From NCBI GenBank assembly GCA_021776735.1, contig JAJFFH010000066.1, forward strand, positions 1 through 64,000: a DNA stretch of 64,000 nt, given 5' to 3'. Positions 15,326-23,568 of the stretch are shown in pieces; within the stretch, counting starts at the first letter, position 1; each line of letters begins with the position of its first letter. The position numbers were made by a program, and so were the translations under genes. A model generated the notes under the pieces. It was given only the letters and a program-made list of their open reading frames with translations. It ran no database searches and was not told the DNA's origin. Origin of the DNA: Planctomycetota bacterium (GTDB lineage: Bacteria; Planctomycetota; PLA2).

Positions 15326-16172
15326 CTACCCCTTCAGCCGGGTGACGTACGCCGCGAAGCGCGTCTCGACTTCGTTGATCGAGGTTTCGCCGAGGGCTTG
15401 TTTCAGGGCCCGCGGGTAGGACGGGTGGGCCTGAAAGGCCTTCCAGAATCGGTCGAACAGCTTCGTCTTGCGGCCGTACTTCGAGTGGCGCAGGAAGTGG
15501 ATGAACGCCCACGCTTGTCCGTAGTGCTGTGCCGCGTCCTTCATGAACGCCGGCTGGCGCATCTTCAGGAACTCTTCGAGCGGGACGAGTCTTGACTTGA
15601 CCCTTGCGAGGTAGTTCGCGTGCAGGTTTCCATCGACCCACTTGCCGCGGACCACACGGGCGTTTTCGTAGTAGACCGCCAGCCCCTCGTTGAACCAGAT
15701 CGGTGCGTTCGGCACGATCCGGTCGAGGTACTGGTGAAAGCCCTCGTGTCTCGCGGTCTGGAGCATCAGGTAGCGCGAGGTGTCCCAGACTGCGAGCTGC
15801 TTCAGCAGCGGGATGTACCCAGTCCTTGCCGAACTCGCCGTCGTAGCGGAGTTTCACGTGGCGCTTTCGCTCGTTCCACGCCATGACGTTCGCCGACACG
15901 AGATCGCGCGCCTTGGGCGGCTTGTGCCCCGTCGCATAGGCGGCGCGCGTGACGAGCGACTCGAGCAGGGGTCGCTGCCCGCGTGCGTACGGTGCTCCCT
16001 TGTGCTCCGCCAGCAGCTTGGAGATGTGCGACTGGACATGTTTCCAGCGCCCAGCCTCGCCCCGCTGCCGAATCTGCTTGAGCGCCTTTGCGAACTCCCC
16101 GGGGTTGCGCTCCGGCTCACCCTGAGCAACCGCAACAAAAAAGCACACCCAAACAACTCCCGATGCACGCAT
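15326..16172 (-). pseudogene. DUF1570 (peptidase MA-like) secreted protein, frameshifted
   Basis: Two frames together encode one DUF1570-type protein. The first frame starts at 16172 with a signal peptide MRASGVVWVCFFVAVAQG and runs to about LRYDGEFGKDWV. From about position 15820 the homologous sequence continues one base over as TGYIPLLKQLAVWDTSRY and then MLQTARHEGFHQYLDRI. The second part carries the zinc-peptidase HExxH-like H-E-G-F-H, the NEG-type motif PIWFNEGLAVYYE and the conserved YGQAWAFIHFL. A one-base insertion near 15816-15830 (GGACTGGGT on the coding strand) explains the break. Either the gene is inactivated or the base is a sequencing error; the downstream frame remains intact and well conserved, which favours a recent event. 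Confidence 0.75.
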
Positions 16173-16210
16173 GGGAGTTCATGCTAACGAAAATCGGGCA
16201 GCGATTTTCG

Positions 16211-17371
16211 CTATTCCTCGTCCTCCTCCGCCGTCTCTGCCTCTTCGGAGAGCGCCTCCGGGACGATCTCGTGGGGGGCGGCATCGACGGGCGGCGACGC
16301 CTTGTCCTTCACCAGCTTGTTGAGCCTGTCGACGAGCTGGCGCAGGCGGCCGATCCCGTGACGGTCGAAGTGCAGCGTGACGCGCGGAAAGCCGGCGGCC
16401 TCGGGCTCGTCTTCTTCCTCGGGCAGCGCCGCGGAGACCTCGATCTTCCCCTTGGCCACGATGTCGCCGAAGTCCTCGTTGAGCGCGGCGAGCTGCTCCC
16501 CGTTCGGCGCGGTGCGAACCCGCATCACGAGCAGGTCGCGCACGTAACGGCTTGAGTGGTAGTTGGAGTAGAAGTTGAGCACGCGATAGACCGCATCGTC
16601 GATGCTGTCGGTGACGTGGTACAGCGAGAGGTCGGTGTCACCGATGAGCCCGCGGGCGTGCAGGTGCGACCGGACGTACTCGTCCCAGTCCTTCCAATAG
16701 CTGCCGCCGGGCTCGTCGACGAACACGACGGGCACGAGTTCGCTCTTGCCGGTCTGCATGAGCGTGAGCGCCTCGAACCCCTCGTCGTGCGTACCGAACC
16801 CGCCGGGAAAGAGCACGATGGCGTGCGATTCCTTCACGAACATCACCTTGCGGGTGAAGAAGTAGCGGAAGTTGATGAGTTTCTTGTCGCCCTTGATGGT
16901 CTCGTTGGCGGACTGCTCGAAAGGCAGGCGGATGTTGACCCCGAACGATCGCTCGGCCCCCGCCCCCCCCTGCGCCGCCCCCATGATTCCGTCACCCGCC
17001 CCGGTGATCACCATCCAGCCGGCCTTGACGATCTTTTCGGCAAACGCGTGTGCCGCCTGCCAATCGGCGTGGTCGGTCGGCGTCCGCGCGCTCCCGAACA
17101 CCGCCACCTTGCGCACGTGCCGGAACTTCGCGAACACGAAAAACGAGTGCCGCAGCTCCTTGAGCGCGCTGTTCACCATCTTGACGTCGCCGCGATACGC
17201 GCCGTCGCGCACGAGCCGCATCGTGGAGACGACGATCTGGCGCACAAGTTCGCCATCGGTGTCGCCGCCGTACTCTTCCTGCGCTCCGGCCACCAGCTCC
17301 TCGATCTGCCGGTTGAGTTCGGGGTTTCTCAGCTCATAGCGCCTGCGCCGCTTCGGTTTCATCGCCGTCAT
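16211..17371 (-). CDS. LOG-family protein (TIGR00730-type phosphoribohydrolase)
   Basis: A 386-residue protein whose central part (about 90-280) is a Rossmann-like LOG domain with the active-site signature PGGFGTHDEGFE (PGG-x-G-T-x-x-E) and the earlier GAGDGIMGAAQGG loop. LOG proteins hydrolyse nucleoside 5'-monophosphates to base and ribose 5-phosphate; larger versions like this one also resemble YgdH/PpnN nucleotide nucleosidases. The N-terminus is basic (KPKRRRRYELRNPELN) and the C-terminus carries an acidic tail (EALSEEAETAEEDEE). It could be cotranscribed with the DUF1570 gene 38 bp downstream. The substrate cannot be fixed from sequence. Confidence 0.82.
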   Translation of the reverse strand: MTAMKPKRRRRYELRNPELNRQIEELVAGAQEEYGGDTDGELVRQIVVSTMRLVRDGAYRGDVKMVNSALKELRHSFFVFAKFRHVRKVAVFGSARTPTDHADWQAAHAFAEKIVKAGWMVITGAGDGIMGAAQGGAGAERSFGVNIRLPFEQSANETIKGDKKLINFRYFFTRKVMFVKESHAIVLFPGGFGTHDEGFEALTLMQTGKSELVPVVFVDEPGGSYWKDWDEYVRSHLHARGLIGDTDLSLYHVTDSIDDAVYRVLNFYSNYHSSRYVRDLLVMRVRTAPNGEQLAALNEDFGDIVAKGKIEVSAALPEEEDEPEAAGFPRVTLHFDRHGIGRLRQLVDRLNKLVKDKASPPVDAAPHEIVPEALSEEAETAEEDEE

Positions 17372-17454
17372 TATCGGTCTTGCCCGCAGTATTCACGATC
17401 ACCCGGGTTCTGGCCGGTCCATATCGCCGATCTCTGCGTCTCGTCGTTCCTTGA

Positions 17455-17616
17455 CCTCGACAATCTGTCCTCGACCAGAACGAGCAACCGGAAGGCGTGG
17501 GCGGCACCGTTGCCGCACAGAACTACTTCCTGTTGGACGTCGTCGGTCCGATGCGCCACGTGGCCATGAATAATGCGGGTTTGCAAGCTGCCGCTTCAGG
17601 AGCGAATCGGATGTAA
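17455..17616 (+). pseudogene. Possible C-terminal gene fragment without a start
   Basis: An open frame of 53 codons with no usable start ends at a TAA (17614-17616). Its product has protein-like character, ending in NYFLLDVVGPMRHVAMNNAG and ASGANRM. I recognise no family. The dispersed motif follows immediately after the stop codon. It fills part of the 290-bp space between the LOG gene and the 2OG oxygenase gene; nothing else is visible there. Confidence 0.3.
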
Positions 17617-17640
17617 GCAGACGGACGGCGATGTTTCTTC
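17617..17640 (+). repeat. Dispersed motif upstream of the 2OG oxygenase
   Basis: GCAGACGGACGGCGATGTTT followed by CTTCG, exact core 17623-17633, 29 bp upstream of the ATG at 17662. Confidence 0.9.
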
Positions 17641-17661
17641 GAAATCGGTACCCTTGTCGCC

Positions 17662-18663
17662 ATGTCCGATCCGATTCTCGATGTCGATCTGCTCGCTTTC
17701 GAGCAGGGGGACGCATCCGCACGACGCGCCGTCGTCGATGGCGTGCGCCAAAGCCTCGCCACCGGATTCGTCTACACCCGGCACGATCTCTCCGAGGCGC
17801 TGATCGACGACGCCTACGGAATGCTGGCCCGGTTCTTCCACCTGGAACGCGACGTCAAGGAGCGCTACCGCCGGCCCGAATCGAACGGGCAGAGTGGGTA
17901 CACGGGCACCCTCGTCGAGACCGCGGCCGGCTTCGACGAACCCGACTGGAAGGAAATGCTCAACTGGGGGCCGGAATTGCCCGCCGGCCATCCGCTGCGC
18001 AGAAAGTATCCGCACCGGTACATGGACCGGGCGTTTCCCGAGGATGAATGTCCGGGCATCACGCGTGTTCTGGCCGAGTTTCACGACCGCCTCGCTGAGC
18101 TGCAGCGCCGGTTTCTGCGCATCATCGCCGCCGGTCTCGGGTGCCACGACGGCTACTTCGACACCATGCTCAAGAACGGCCCGACGCTGACGCGCGCGAT
18201 ACGCTATCCGCCGATGCAGGGCGTGTCGGGCGGCAACGTCTGGGCGGCGGAGCACGGCGACATCAACCTGATCACGGCGTTGCCGCGCGCAACCGCGCGG
18301 GGGTTACAGGTCAAGCTCGGCAGCAAGACGGGCGGCAAGGCCGGCATCAAGGCAGGCCTTGAAGAGGCCGGCGAGTGGATCGACGCCGTCGCGCCCGAGG
18401 GCCACGCGATCATCAACACCGGCCTGATGCTCGAACACGTCACGAACCACGTCATCCCGGCCGGCATCCACCGCGTCGTTGCGGCGGAAGGCCAGACCGA
18501 CGAGCGCTATTCGGTCGTGCAGTTCTGCCACCCCGCACCGTGGACGGTGCTGTCGCCGATCCCGACGTGCGTGAACAAGGAACACCCGCCGCGCCACGGC
18601 GCCATCACGGCAGGCGCGTGGCTCGACGAGGTCCTCTACGACATCAACCTGACGGCTACTTGA
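17662..18663 (+). CDS. 2-oxoglutarate/Fe(II) oxygenase, isopenicillin-N-synthase-like
   Basis: A 333-residue non-haem iron oxygenase. The N-terminal DIOX_N-like part (VRQSLATGFVYTRHDL) is followed by the double-stranded beta-helix core with iron ligands H-x-D in AEHGDINLITALP and a distal His in IPAGIHRVVA. The RYSVVQF segment supplies the R-x-S that binds 2-oxoglutarate. Enzymes of this family hydroxylate or cyclise small molecules; the substrate is unknown. The ATG at 17662 follows a dispersed motif by 29 bp. Its 3' end overlaps the convergent secreted-protein gene by 8 bp. Confidence 0.85.
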   Translation: MSDPILDVDLLAFEQGDASARRAVVDGVRQSLATGFVYTRHDLSEALIDDAYGMLARFFHLERDVKERYRRPESNGQSGYTGTLVETAAGFDEPDWKEMLNWGPELPAGHPLRRKYPHRYMDRAFPEDECPGITRVLAEFHDRLAELQRRFLRIIAAGLGCHDGYFDTMLKNGPTLTRAIRYPPMQGVSGGNVWAAEHGDINLITALPRATARGLQVKLGSKTGGKAGIKAGLEEAGEWIDAVAPEGHAIINTGLMLEHVTNHVIPAGIHRVVAAEGQTDERYSVVQFCHPAPWTVLSPIPTCVNKEHPPRHGAITAGAWLDEVLYDINLTAT

Positions 18664-19735
18664 TCCGGACCCCGGCCTTCATCAGCTCCCATGTCTCCCC
18701 CGGCGCGAGCCGGTGAAACAGGTCGACCACTGGTCCGACCCCCCCGTCGCCGGGCTGGCCGTTGCCTCCCCTCAGGTCGAGCATGGCCGGTCGGACTCCC
18801 GTTCGGTTGAGCGCAAGCGTGAGGCCGCCGTGATTGACGTGCTTCAGGTCGATTCGAATCTTGTAGCTCTTCCGGTACGTCTCGAATCCGTATTGGACCA
18901 CCAGCTTGTCCTTGCACGTCACGGATGCGAGCGCCTTTTTCTTCGGGTACCGCTTCCATGCACGTCCGAGAGGCGACCGGTTGACCTGACCGCCGGCGCC
19001 TCCAGCGCCCCCCGCGCCTCCAGCCGTGCCGGCACCGCCGGGCATTCCTGCAAAGACGCGGGATACAGCGCTCGTCGCGGCGGTGTGTTCGGCGAGGCGT
19101 TTCTGGATCGTCGCACGCCAGTCCTGCGCCACGCTCCGGTCCTTCAGCACGAGCATGGCCTTGACGACGTCGTCGGCGATGGCTTTTGCCTCGCGTCCCT
19201 CGGGGCCGGCTTTGATCCACGCCGCGATCGACGCCATCCCGGCCAGCTCAGGCCAGTTGTTCTCGGTGGCCGCCGCACACACGGTGGCCGCGCTCTGTTT
19301 TTCGTTGCCGCCGAGTGCGAGGGCCAGGCGCGAGACGAGGGCGACGTGCTTGCCCGCGTGTCTTTGCATCGCGCGCTTGCGCAGGACCGCGGTGGCTTCT
19401 TCCAAGTGAGTGTTGTCGCCGCGCAGGATGCACTCGTACACCAACCGCTCCGCCAGAAGATGCGCCGAGACGAACGCGCCCCCGCGCCCCCCTTTCAACG
19501 ACTTCATGAGGCTGTACCACACCACGCGACGATCCTTGCTGCGAAGAATCTCCTCCGCGTCTTCCCACAAGCGCGCCTCTTCCGGGAGCTTGCCGCGGCC
19601 TTGGGCCTTGGCGATCGCCTTGCCCATGACGGCCGCCGCGCCGGCGACGTCGCCTTTCTCGAGGAGCGTCTTGGCCTTGTCTTTCGGGGCCGCCAGTACG
19701 GGCGCACCGAGAACCAACAGAATCATCCATCGCAT
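18656..19735 (-). CDS. Secreted protein of unknown function with Gly/Ala linker
   Basis: A 359-residue protein with a signal peptide (MRWMILLVLGAPVLA, cleavage about residue 16). A helical, Ala/Lys-rich N-terminal region (20-235) may form TPR-like helices. A flexible Gly-Gly-Ala repeat linker spans about residues 243-262. A C-terminal beta-rich domain (about 265-359) ends APGETWELMKAGVRIK. I recognise no family. The architecture suggests a periplasmic helical scaffold tethered to a small beta domain. It is convergent with the 2OG oxygenase gene (8-bp overlap). Confidence 0.6.
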   Translation of the reverse strand: MRWMILLVLGAPVLAAPKDKAKTLLEKGDVAGAAAVMGKAIAKAQGRGKLPEEARLWEDAEEILRSKDRRVVWYSLMKSLKGGRGGAFVSAHLLAERLVYECILRGDNTHLEEATAVLRKRAMQRHAGKHVALVSRLALALGGNEKQSAATVCAAATENNWPELAGMASIAAWIKAGPEGREAKAIADDVVKAMLVLKDRSVAQDWRATIQKRLAEHTAATSAVSRVFAGMPGGAGTAGGAGGAGGAGGQVNRSPLGRAWKRYPKKKALASVTCKDKLVVQYGFETYRKSYKIRIDLKHVNHGGLTLALNRTGVRPAMLDLRGGNGQPGDGGVGPVVDLFHRLAPGETWELMKAGVRIK

Positions 19736-19773
19736 GGGTACATGATAGTCGGCCCGCTCCGTCCGGATGTTTC

Positions 19774-19807
19774 AAAAAAAGGGGCCCGCGCGAGTGCGCG
19801 AGCCCCT
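19774..19807 (-). terminator. Rho-independent terminator of the lipoprotein gene
   Basis: Read on the minus strand, a GC hairpin (AGGGGC/GCCCCT outer stem, CGCGC/GCGCG inner stem, 4-nt loop, 19780-19807) is followed by seven T residues (19774-19780). It lies about 105 nt after the stop of the minus-strand lipoprotein gene. The spacer contains an imperfect palindrome around ACCGG...CCGGT near 19870-19892. Confidence 0.8.
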
Positions 19808-19912
19808 GATTGTTGTTCGGGTGTTTGGGAGGGCCCGAACCGGTGGATGTTGTGGTGTTGTCGTGTGGTCACCGGCACGCGTCGCGTACCGGTTGATTGT
19901 GTGTTTTGTTGA

Positions 19913-20650
19913 CTAGAAGTCCGCGAGGGCGATTTCTTCGTCCTCGACGGTCTGTCCCAGGACCTCGATCTTGACTCGGACCTTGTCGCCCCGGCCCTCG
20001 ACCACGAGATCGCCGTCGAACGCGAAATCGGGGATGCCGATCGGCCCGGCAATGAAGCCGGTCGCGTTGGTCGGGAGTTCGGTGGCGAGGTCGGTCGTCC
20101 AGGCGAAGTCGGTGGCCGTCAGGTCGGCGGTGTAGCCGTTCTGGCGGATGTTGAACGTACCGTTGACGGTGATCGTCTCGGTGTCGACCGCGGACAGGTC
20201 GGCGTCCATGTCGAAATCGGCGACGAACGTCATCGGCTGTCCCTTGCGGTTCGTGCCCGAGAAGCTCATTGTGATCTCGATCTGCAGCGCGCCTGCGCCG
20301 TTGAGATCGAACTCGAACGGATCGACGACGTTGCCGTCGGCGACCACGCGGAACGTCAACTCGATTTCGCCGGTACCTCCGGGAAACTCGTCGCCGTTGT
20401 AGATGAGCGTGGCTGTGAAGTCGTTTTCTGCCGTGGGCTGGGTGAAGTCCTGGCCCTCGATATCGATATCGCCGCGTACGACCTGCAATGCGAACGTCTC
20501 AAGATCCTCAAAGGCGTCGATCGCGCAACGGATGTTGTCCGCGATCTCCTGCATCTCCGCATCGGAAATGCTCACCTCGTCAATGATCTCCTCGACGATT
20601 CCGCAAGCAGTCAACGCACACAGCGCGGTGAGTAGTGCGAATTGACGCAT
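19913..20650 (-). CDS. Putative lipoprotein
   Basis: A 245-residue acidic protein with a clear lipoprotein signal: MRQFALLTALCALTAC, lipobox L-T-A-C with Cys16. The mature part is rich in Asp, Glu and beta-prone segments (LIYNGDEFPGGTGEIELTFRV, repeated D-F-D-x-D) and resembles a single large beta-sandwich. I recognise no family. The gene stands alone, with a strong terminator downstream, and is probably expressed as a single unit at the cell surface or outer membrane. Confidence 0.65.
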   Translation of the reverse strand: MRQFALLTALCALTACGIVEEIIDEVSISDAEMQEIADNIRCAIDAFEDLETFALQVVRGDIDIEGQDFTQPTAENDFTATLIYNGDEFPGGTGEIELTFRVVADGNVVDPFEFDLNGAGALQIEITMSFSGTNRKGQPMTFVADFDMDADLSAVDTETITVNGTFNIRQNGYTADLTATDFAWTTDLATELPTNATGFIAGPIGIPDFAFDGDLVVEGRGDKVRVKIEVLGQTVEDEEIALADF

Positions 20651-20831
20651 GGTTCTGCGTTACCTCCGCTGTATGGCTATCCCTCCCGCGCCGTTCCGCC
20701 AGAAGTCAAGCAAATCCCTCGGCCCGATCCGGGACGCTTAAGAGAAAAATCCGTTTGACCTGGGGCATTCCGGGGCACGCACGGGTGCGGTCGTATAAGA
20801 TTCGGACGGTCCCCAGCCACGATCCAGACCC

Positions 20832-22064
20832 TTGAAACAACTTCTGATCACGCTTCTGGCGCTACTTTGTGTCGGAGGCGGCTACCTGTTAGGAACGGAC
20901 GGCGATGCTTCTCGAACGGATGGCCGTTCGGATTCCGTCCAGATCCAGACCCTCGAAAAAAAGCTCGGCGCGGACCAGACCGAGCTTGAGCGGCTGCGCG
21001 CCGAACTTGCTCGCCTCAGGGAGGAGCTACGGGCGCGGCAGGCCGCGGAAGACGAGCGCGCTGAACTGGCGGTGCCTGTTGTCGCCGATTCGCTCGAGGA
21101 CATCGAGCGGCTTCTCGCGGACGCGTTCGAGGAAAACAACGTCGATTGGCTCATCGAGGTGATCGAGCGCCTCTTGCGCATGGGGCAGCCGGGTCACGCG
21201 CCGCTGCGCCGGCTGCTCGAAGACATCATCTTCAAGGCCAAGTTCCTGCCGTCGCAGAGTGACTTCCGGCTCGAACAGCTCTATCGAGTCGGCCGCGTGT
21301 TTGCGAACCTCGAGCCGCAGTTCATCAGCTTTCTCAACTACCTGCTGCTCGAACGTCGCGCGCACCCGTGGTTCAAGCAGGGCGCGATGATGGCGGGCGC
21401 CTTTTACATCGGCGGCAATGCGAAGGGCAGCGATGAGCTGAAGCAGACCATGCTGCAGCTGTTCCTCGCGGACTCCGGCGGCACGATGCCCGGAATCCCG
21501 CCGCGGATGCAGAGGAAGATGCAGGTCATGGCCATGGCGATGACCGGCGATCCGCAGATGATCGGGCCCCTGCGTGACGAGCTGGCCAAGACCGAGAAGG
21601 ACAAGGACAAGGCCGACATCATCAACGCGCTCGCGTATCTCGGCGACCCGAAGGTTGTGCCGGACATCCAGGACCGGCTCAATCCGCAAGAGGGCGACTT
21701 CCGCAAGGAGCTCCAGGCGCTCGGCCGCGTCGGGACCGACGACGCGCATCAGACCGCGACCGGCTTTCTGCGCGCCATCCCGGATTCGAAGCGGTTCTAT
21801 CGCCACGCGCGCGACTACGTGCGTTCCGGCGGCGGGTCCGCCGGTGTGCTGCTGATCAAGGAGCGGTTCGAATCCAACCCCAAGGACAAGGACATCAGCC
21901 AGGCAATCGGCACGTTGCGGCGCTATCCGACCAAGGAGAGCCTCGACACGCTCAACTCGATCGCTGTGCAGTCACCGCACGAGGATGTTCAAAAGCGTGC
22001 GAGCGAAGCCGCGACAGAAGTGACCCGCCGCATTTCCGGCGAGATCCCGAACATGCCGAAGTAG
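20832..22064 (+). CDS. Membrane-anchored coiled-coil protein with HEAT-like repeats
   Basis: A 410-residue protein from a TTG start (20832-20834): a short anchor MKQLLITLLALLCVGGGYLL, a linker containing GTDGDASRTDGR encoded by the dispersed motif, a strong coiled coil (about residues 38-80, LEKKLGADQTELERLRAELA), and then alpha-helical HEAT-type repeats (about 90-400) with segments such as ADIINALAYLGDPKVVPDI. This architecture suggests a periplasmic or cytoplasmic scaffold. I recognise no enzymatic motif. The upstream 180 bp hold no gene. Confidence 0.65.
   Translation: MKQLLITLLALLCVGGGYLLGTDGDASRTDGRSDSVQIQTLEKKLGADQTELERLRAELARLREELRARQAAEDERAELAVPVVADSLEDIERLLADAFEENNVDWLIEVIERLLRMGQPGHAPLRRLLEDIIFKAKFLPSQSDFRLEQLYRVGRVFANLEPQFISFLNYLLLERRAHPWFKQGAMMAGAFYIGGNAKGSDELKQTMLQLFLADSGGTMPGIPPRMQRKMQVMAMAMTGDPQMIGPLRDELAKTEKDKDKADIINALAYLGDPKVVPDIQDRLNPQEGDFRKELQALGRVGTDDAHQTATGFLRAIPDSKRFYRHARDYVRSGGGSAGVLLIKERFESNPKDKDISQAIGTLRRYPTKESLDTLNSIAVQSPHEDVQKRASEAATEVTRRISGEIPNMPK
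20891..20914 (+). repeat. Dispersed motif copy in post-anchor linker
   Basis: AGGAACGGACGGCGATGCTT with exact core 20897-20907, read in frame as GTDGDAS directly after the membrane anchor. Confidence 0.85.
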
Positions 22065-22089
22065 GCCGTTGCGCAAGCCTGTCGCCCGG

Positions 22090-22671
22090 CTACACGCCGA
22101 ATCGGGTTTGCGTGCCGATGTCGTAGATAAGCAGCGGCCTGCCCCCGCGCCCCTCTTTTGCTCTGATCCTTGAGCGTGCGTCCCGCCGGTGGATCTTCGG
22201 TGCTCCGGGGTCGCGGGCATGCAGGACGACGATGTTTTCCGCAACGAGCGCGTCCGAGAGGTAGCGGCGATGGCAGTGCGTCCAGTCGAGTTCGGCGCAC
22301 ATGCAGGCGACGGTGTGTTGCGCGGCGAGCGCGTGCAATCGGTCGAGGCCCGCGTGGAATCCTTCGGTCGCCATGTGGTCGGCGTAGCCTCGAAAACTCT
22401 CGTCGAGTGCCAAGTGGACGGAGTCCGATTGTGTCTTGCGAAAGCCGCCGAGTTGTTGGCCGAGCCATTCGTAGCCGATTCCGCGGTCCGGCAGAAACGC
22501 CTCGAGGACGGCGCGGTCGAAGTGTGGCCAACGGCGGGACCGCGGGAATGAGCGGACGTCGCAGACGAGATCGACTCCGTGTGCGGCCAGTAGCGCGGCG
22601 AGTCCGTCCGCCGAGCGATTGCCGTGGCCGACGGTGTAGATCGTGAAGAGGCGCGCGTCCGGTTCCTGCAA
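22090..22671 (-). CDS. DUF488 family protein
   Basis: A 193-residue DUF488-domain protein with the family signature near the N-terminus (IYTVGHGNRSADGL), then VCDVRSFPRSRRWPHF, LPDRGIGYEWLGQQLGG and a late CMCAELDWTHCHRRYL segment containing the conserved Cys-x-C and HCHR. The function is unknown; the fold is predicted to bind a ligand through the conserved basic and Cys/His residues. The first ATG in frame lies at 22860, inside the divergent aat gene, so I prefer the TTG at 22669-22671, which gives MQEPDARLFTIYTVGHG. That start is 19 bp from the aat start, so the two genes share one short intergenic stretch. Confidence 0.75.
   Translation of the reverse strand: MQEPDARLFTIYTVGHGNRSADGLAALLAAHGVDLVCDVRSFPRSRRWPHFDRAVLEAFLPDRGIGYEWLGQQLGGFRKTQSDSVHLALDESFRGYADHMATEGFHAGLDRLHALAAQHTVACMCAELDWTHCHRRYLSDALVAENIVVLHARDPGAPKIHRRDARSRIRAKEGRGGRPLLIYDIGTQTRFGV
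22219..22240 (+). repeat. Possible degenerate dispersed-motif copy
   Basis: GGACGACGATGTTTTCCG differs from the core by one base but keeps the TTTTC flank. It is antisense to the DUF488 gene, which reads it as ENIVVLH. Confidence 0.4.
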
Positions 22672-22690
22672 CGGCGGGTACTGTAACGGG

Positions 22691-23353
22691 ATGGACCGTC
22701 GCGGCCCGTTCCTGCTCGACGAGACCGTCGGGTTTCCGCCCGCCGAGTTGGCGGCGGAGGGCGGTCTGCTCGCCGTCGGCGGCGCCCTGACGACCGAGTG
22801 GCTTGTCGAGGCGTACCGGAGTGGGATCTTTCCGTGGCCGTGGGGCGAGGACGAGCCCATGCTCTGGTGGTGTCCCGACCCGCGCCTCGTGCTCTACCCG
22901 GGCGAGTTGACGGTGAGCCGCAGCCTCCGGCAGCGCGTGCGGTCCGGGCGGTTCGACGTGCGCTACGACACCGCGTTTCGCGAAGTCATGGAGGCGTGCG
23001 CAGCCGTGTCGCGGCGCGACGAGCCCGGAACGTGGATCACCGCCGCGATGATCGATGCCTACACGCGCCTGTTCGAACTCGGCATCGCGCACAGCGCCGA
23101 GGCGTGGCGGGACGGACGGCTCGTCGGCGGGCTCTACGGCCTCCGGCTCGGCCGCGCGTTCTTCGGCGAGTCGATGTTTCACATCGAAAGCGACGCGTCG
23201 AAGGTGGCGTTCGTCGAACTCGTGCGGCGCCTGGAATCAGAGGGCTGCGACCTGATCGACTGCCAGATGGAAACGGACCACCTGCTCCGCTTCGGCGCAC
23301 GCCCGATTCCGAGGGCGCGGTTTCTAGGAGAGATCAGCGCAGCGCAGGGGTAG
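22691..23353 (+). CDS. aat: Leucyl/phenylalanyl-tRNA--protein transferase
   Basis: A 220-residue Aat protein, which transfers Leu or Phe from aminoacyl-tRNA to N-terminal Arg or Lys of proteins, making N-degrons for ClpS/ClpAP. Family signatures are LLAVGGALTTEWLVEAYRSG, GIFPWPWGEDEPMLWWCPDPR, GTWITAAMIDAY, GRAFFGESMFH and the closing CDLIDCQMETDHLLRFGA. The length matches the family (about 220-235). I chose the ATG at 22691 (MDRRGPFLLDE) over 22643, which would overlap the divergent DUF488 gene. Its last 20 bp overlap the 3' end of a small convergent lipoprotein gene. Confidence 0.95.
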   Translation: MDRRGPFLLDETVGFPPAELAAEGGLLAVGGALTTEWLVEAYRSGIFPWPWGEDEPMLWWCPDPRLVLYPGELTVSRSLRQRVRSGRFDVRYDTAFREVMEACAAVSRRDEPGTWITAAMIDAYTRLFELGIAHSAEAWRDGRLVGGLYGLRLGRAFFGESMFHIESDASKVAFVELVRRLESEGCDLIDCQMETDHLLRFGARPIPRARFLGEISAAQG

Positions 23354-23540
23354 GGGGGCGCGGGGGACGGGCATCAGTCGCAACGCGCGTCGTGTCCGTG
23401 GTTTTCCAATCCTGCTCGTACAGATGTGGATTGCCGCCGTCTTCCTGGCGCCGGAAGTGTTCGCCGCCCGCTCCCGCGCCGCCGCAGCCTCCGGCCATGA
23501 GCAAGAACACGATCGCCGCGAGAACCATGAGTTTTCGCAC
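23334..23540 (-). CDS. Small putative lipoprotein
   Basis: A 68-residue product from a GTG at 23538-23540 (MRKLMVLAAIVFLLMAGGC), with a hydrophobic signal ending in an A-G-G-C lipobox. The mature part begins with a Gly-rich spacer and is hydrophilic (FRRQEDGGNPHLYEQDWKTT). An ATG at 23528 is an alternative start. It overlaps the 3' end of aat on the opposite strand by 20 bp, which lowers confidence. It lies downstream of the ATP-grasp gene on the same strand. Confidence 0.5.
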   Translation of the reverse strand: MRKLMVLAAIVFLLMAGGCGGAGAGGEHFRRQEDGGNPHLYEQDWKTTDTTRVATDARPPRPPTPALR

Positions 23541-23568
23541 GCGTGCACTGTACAACGTTTTGGCTTGG

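Noticed and set aside
20755..20800. Promoter with TTGACC and TATAAG before the HEAT-repeat gene
   Set aside because: The spacing is about 33 bp, too long for a sigma-70 promoter, and no alternative -35 box is convincing.
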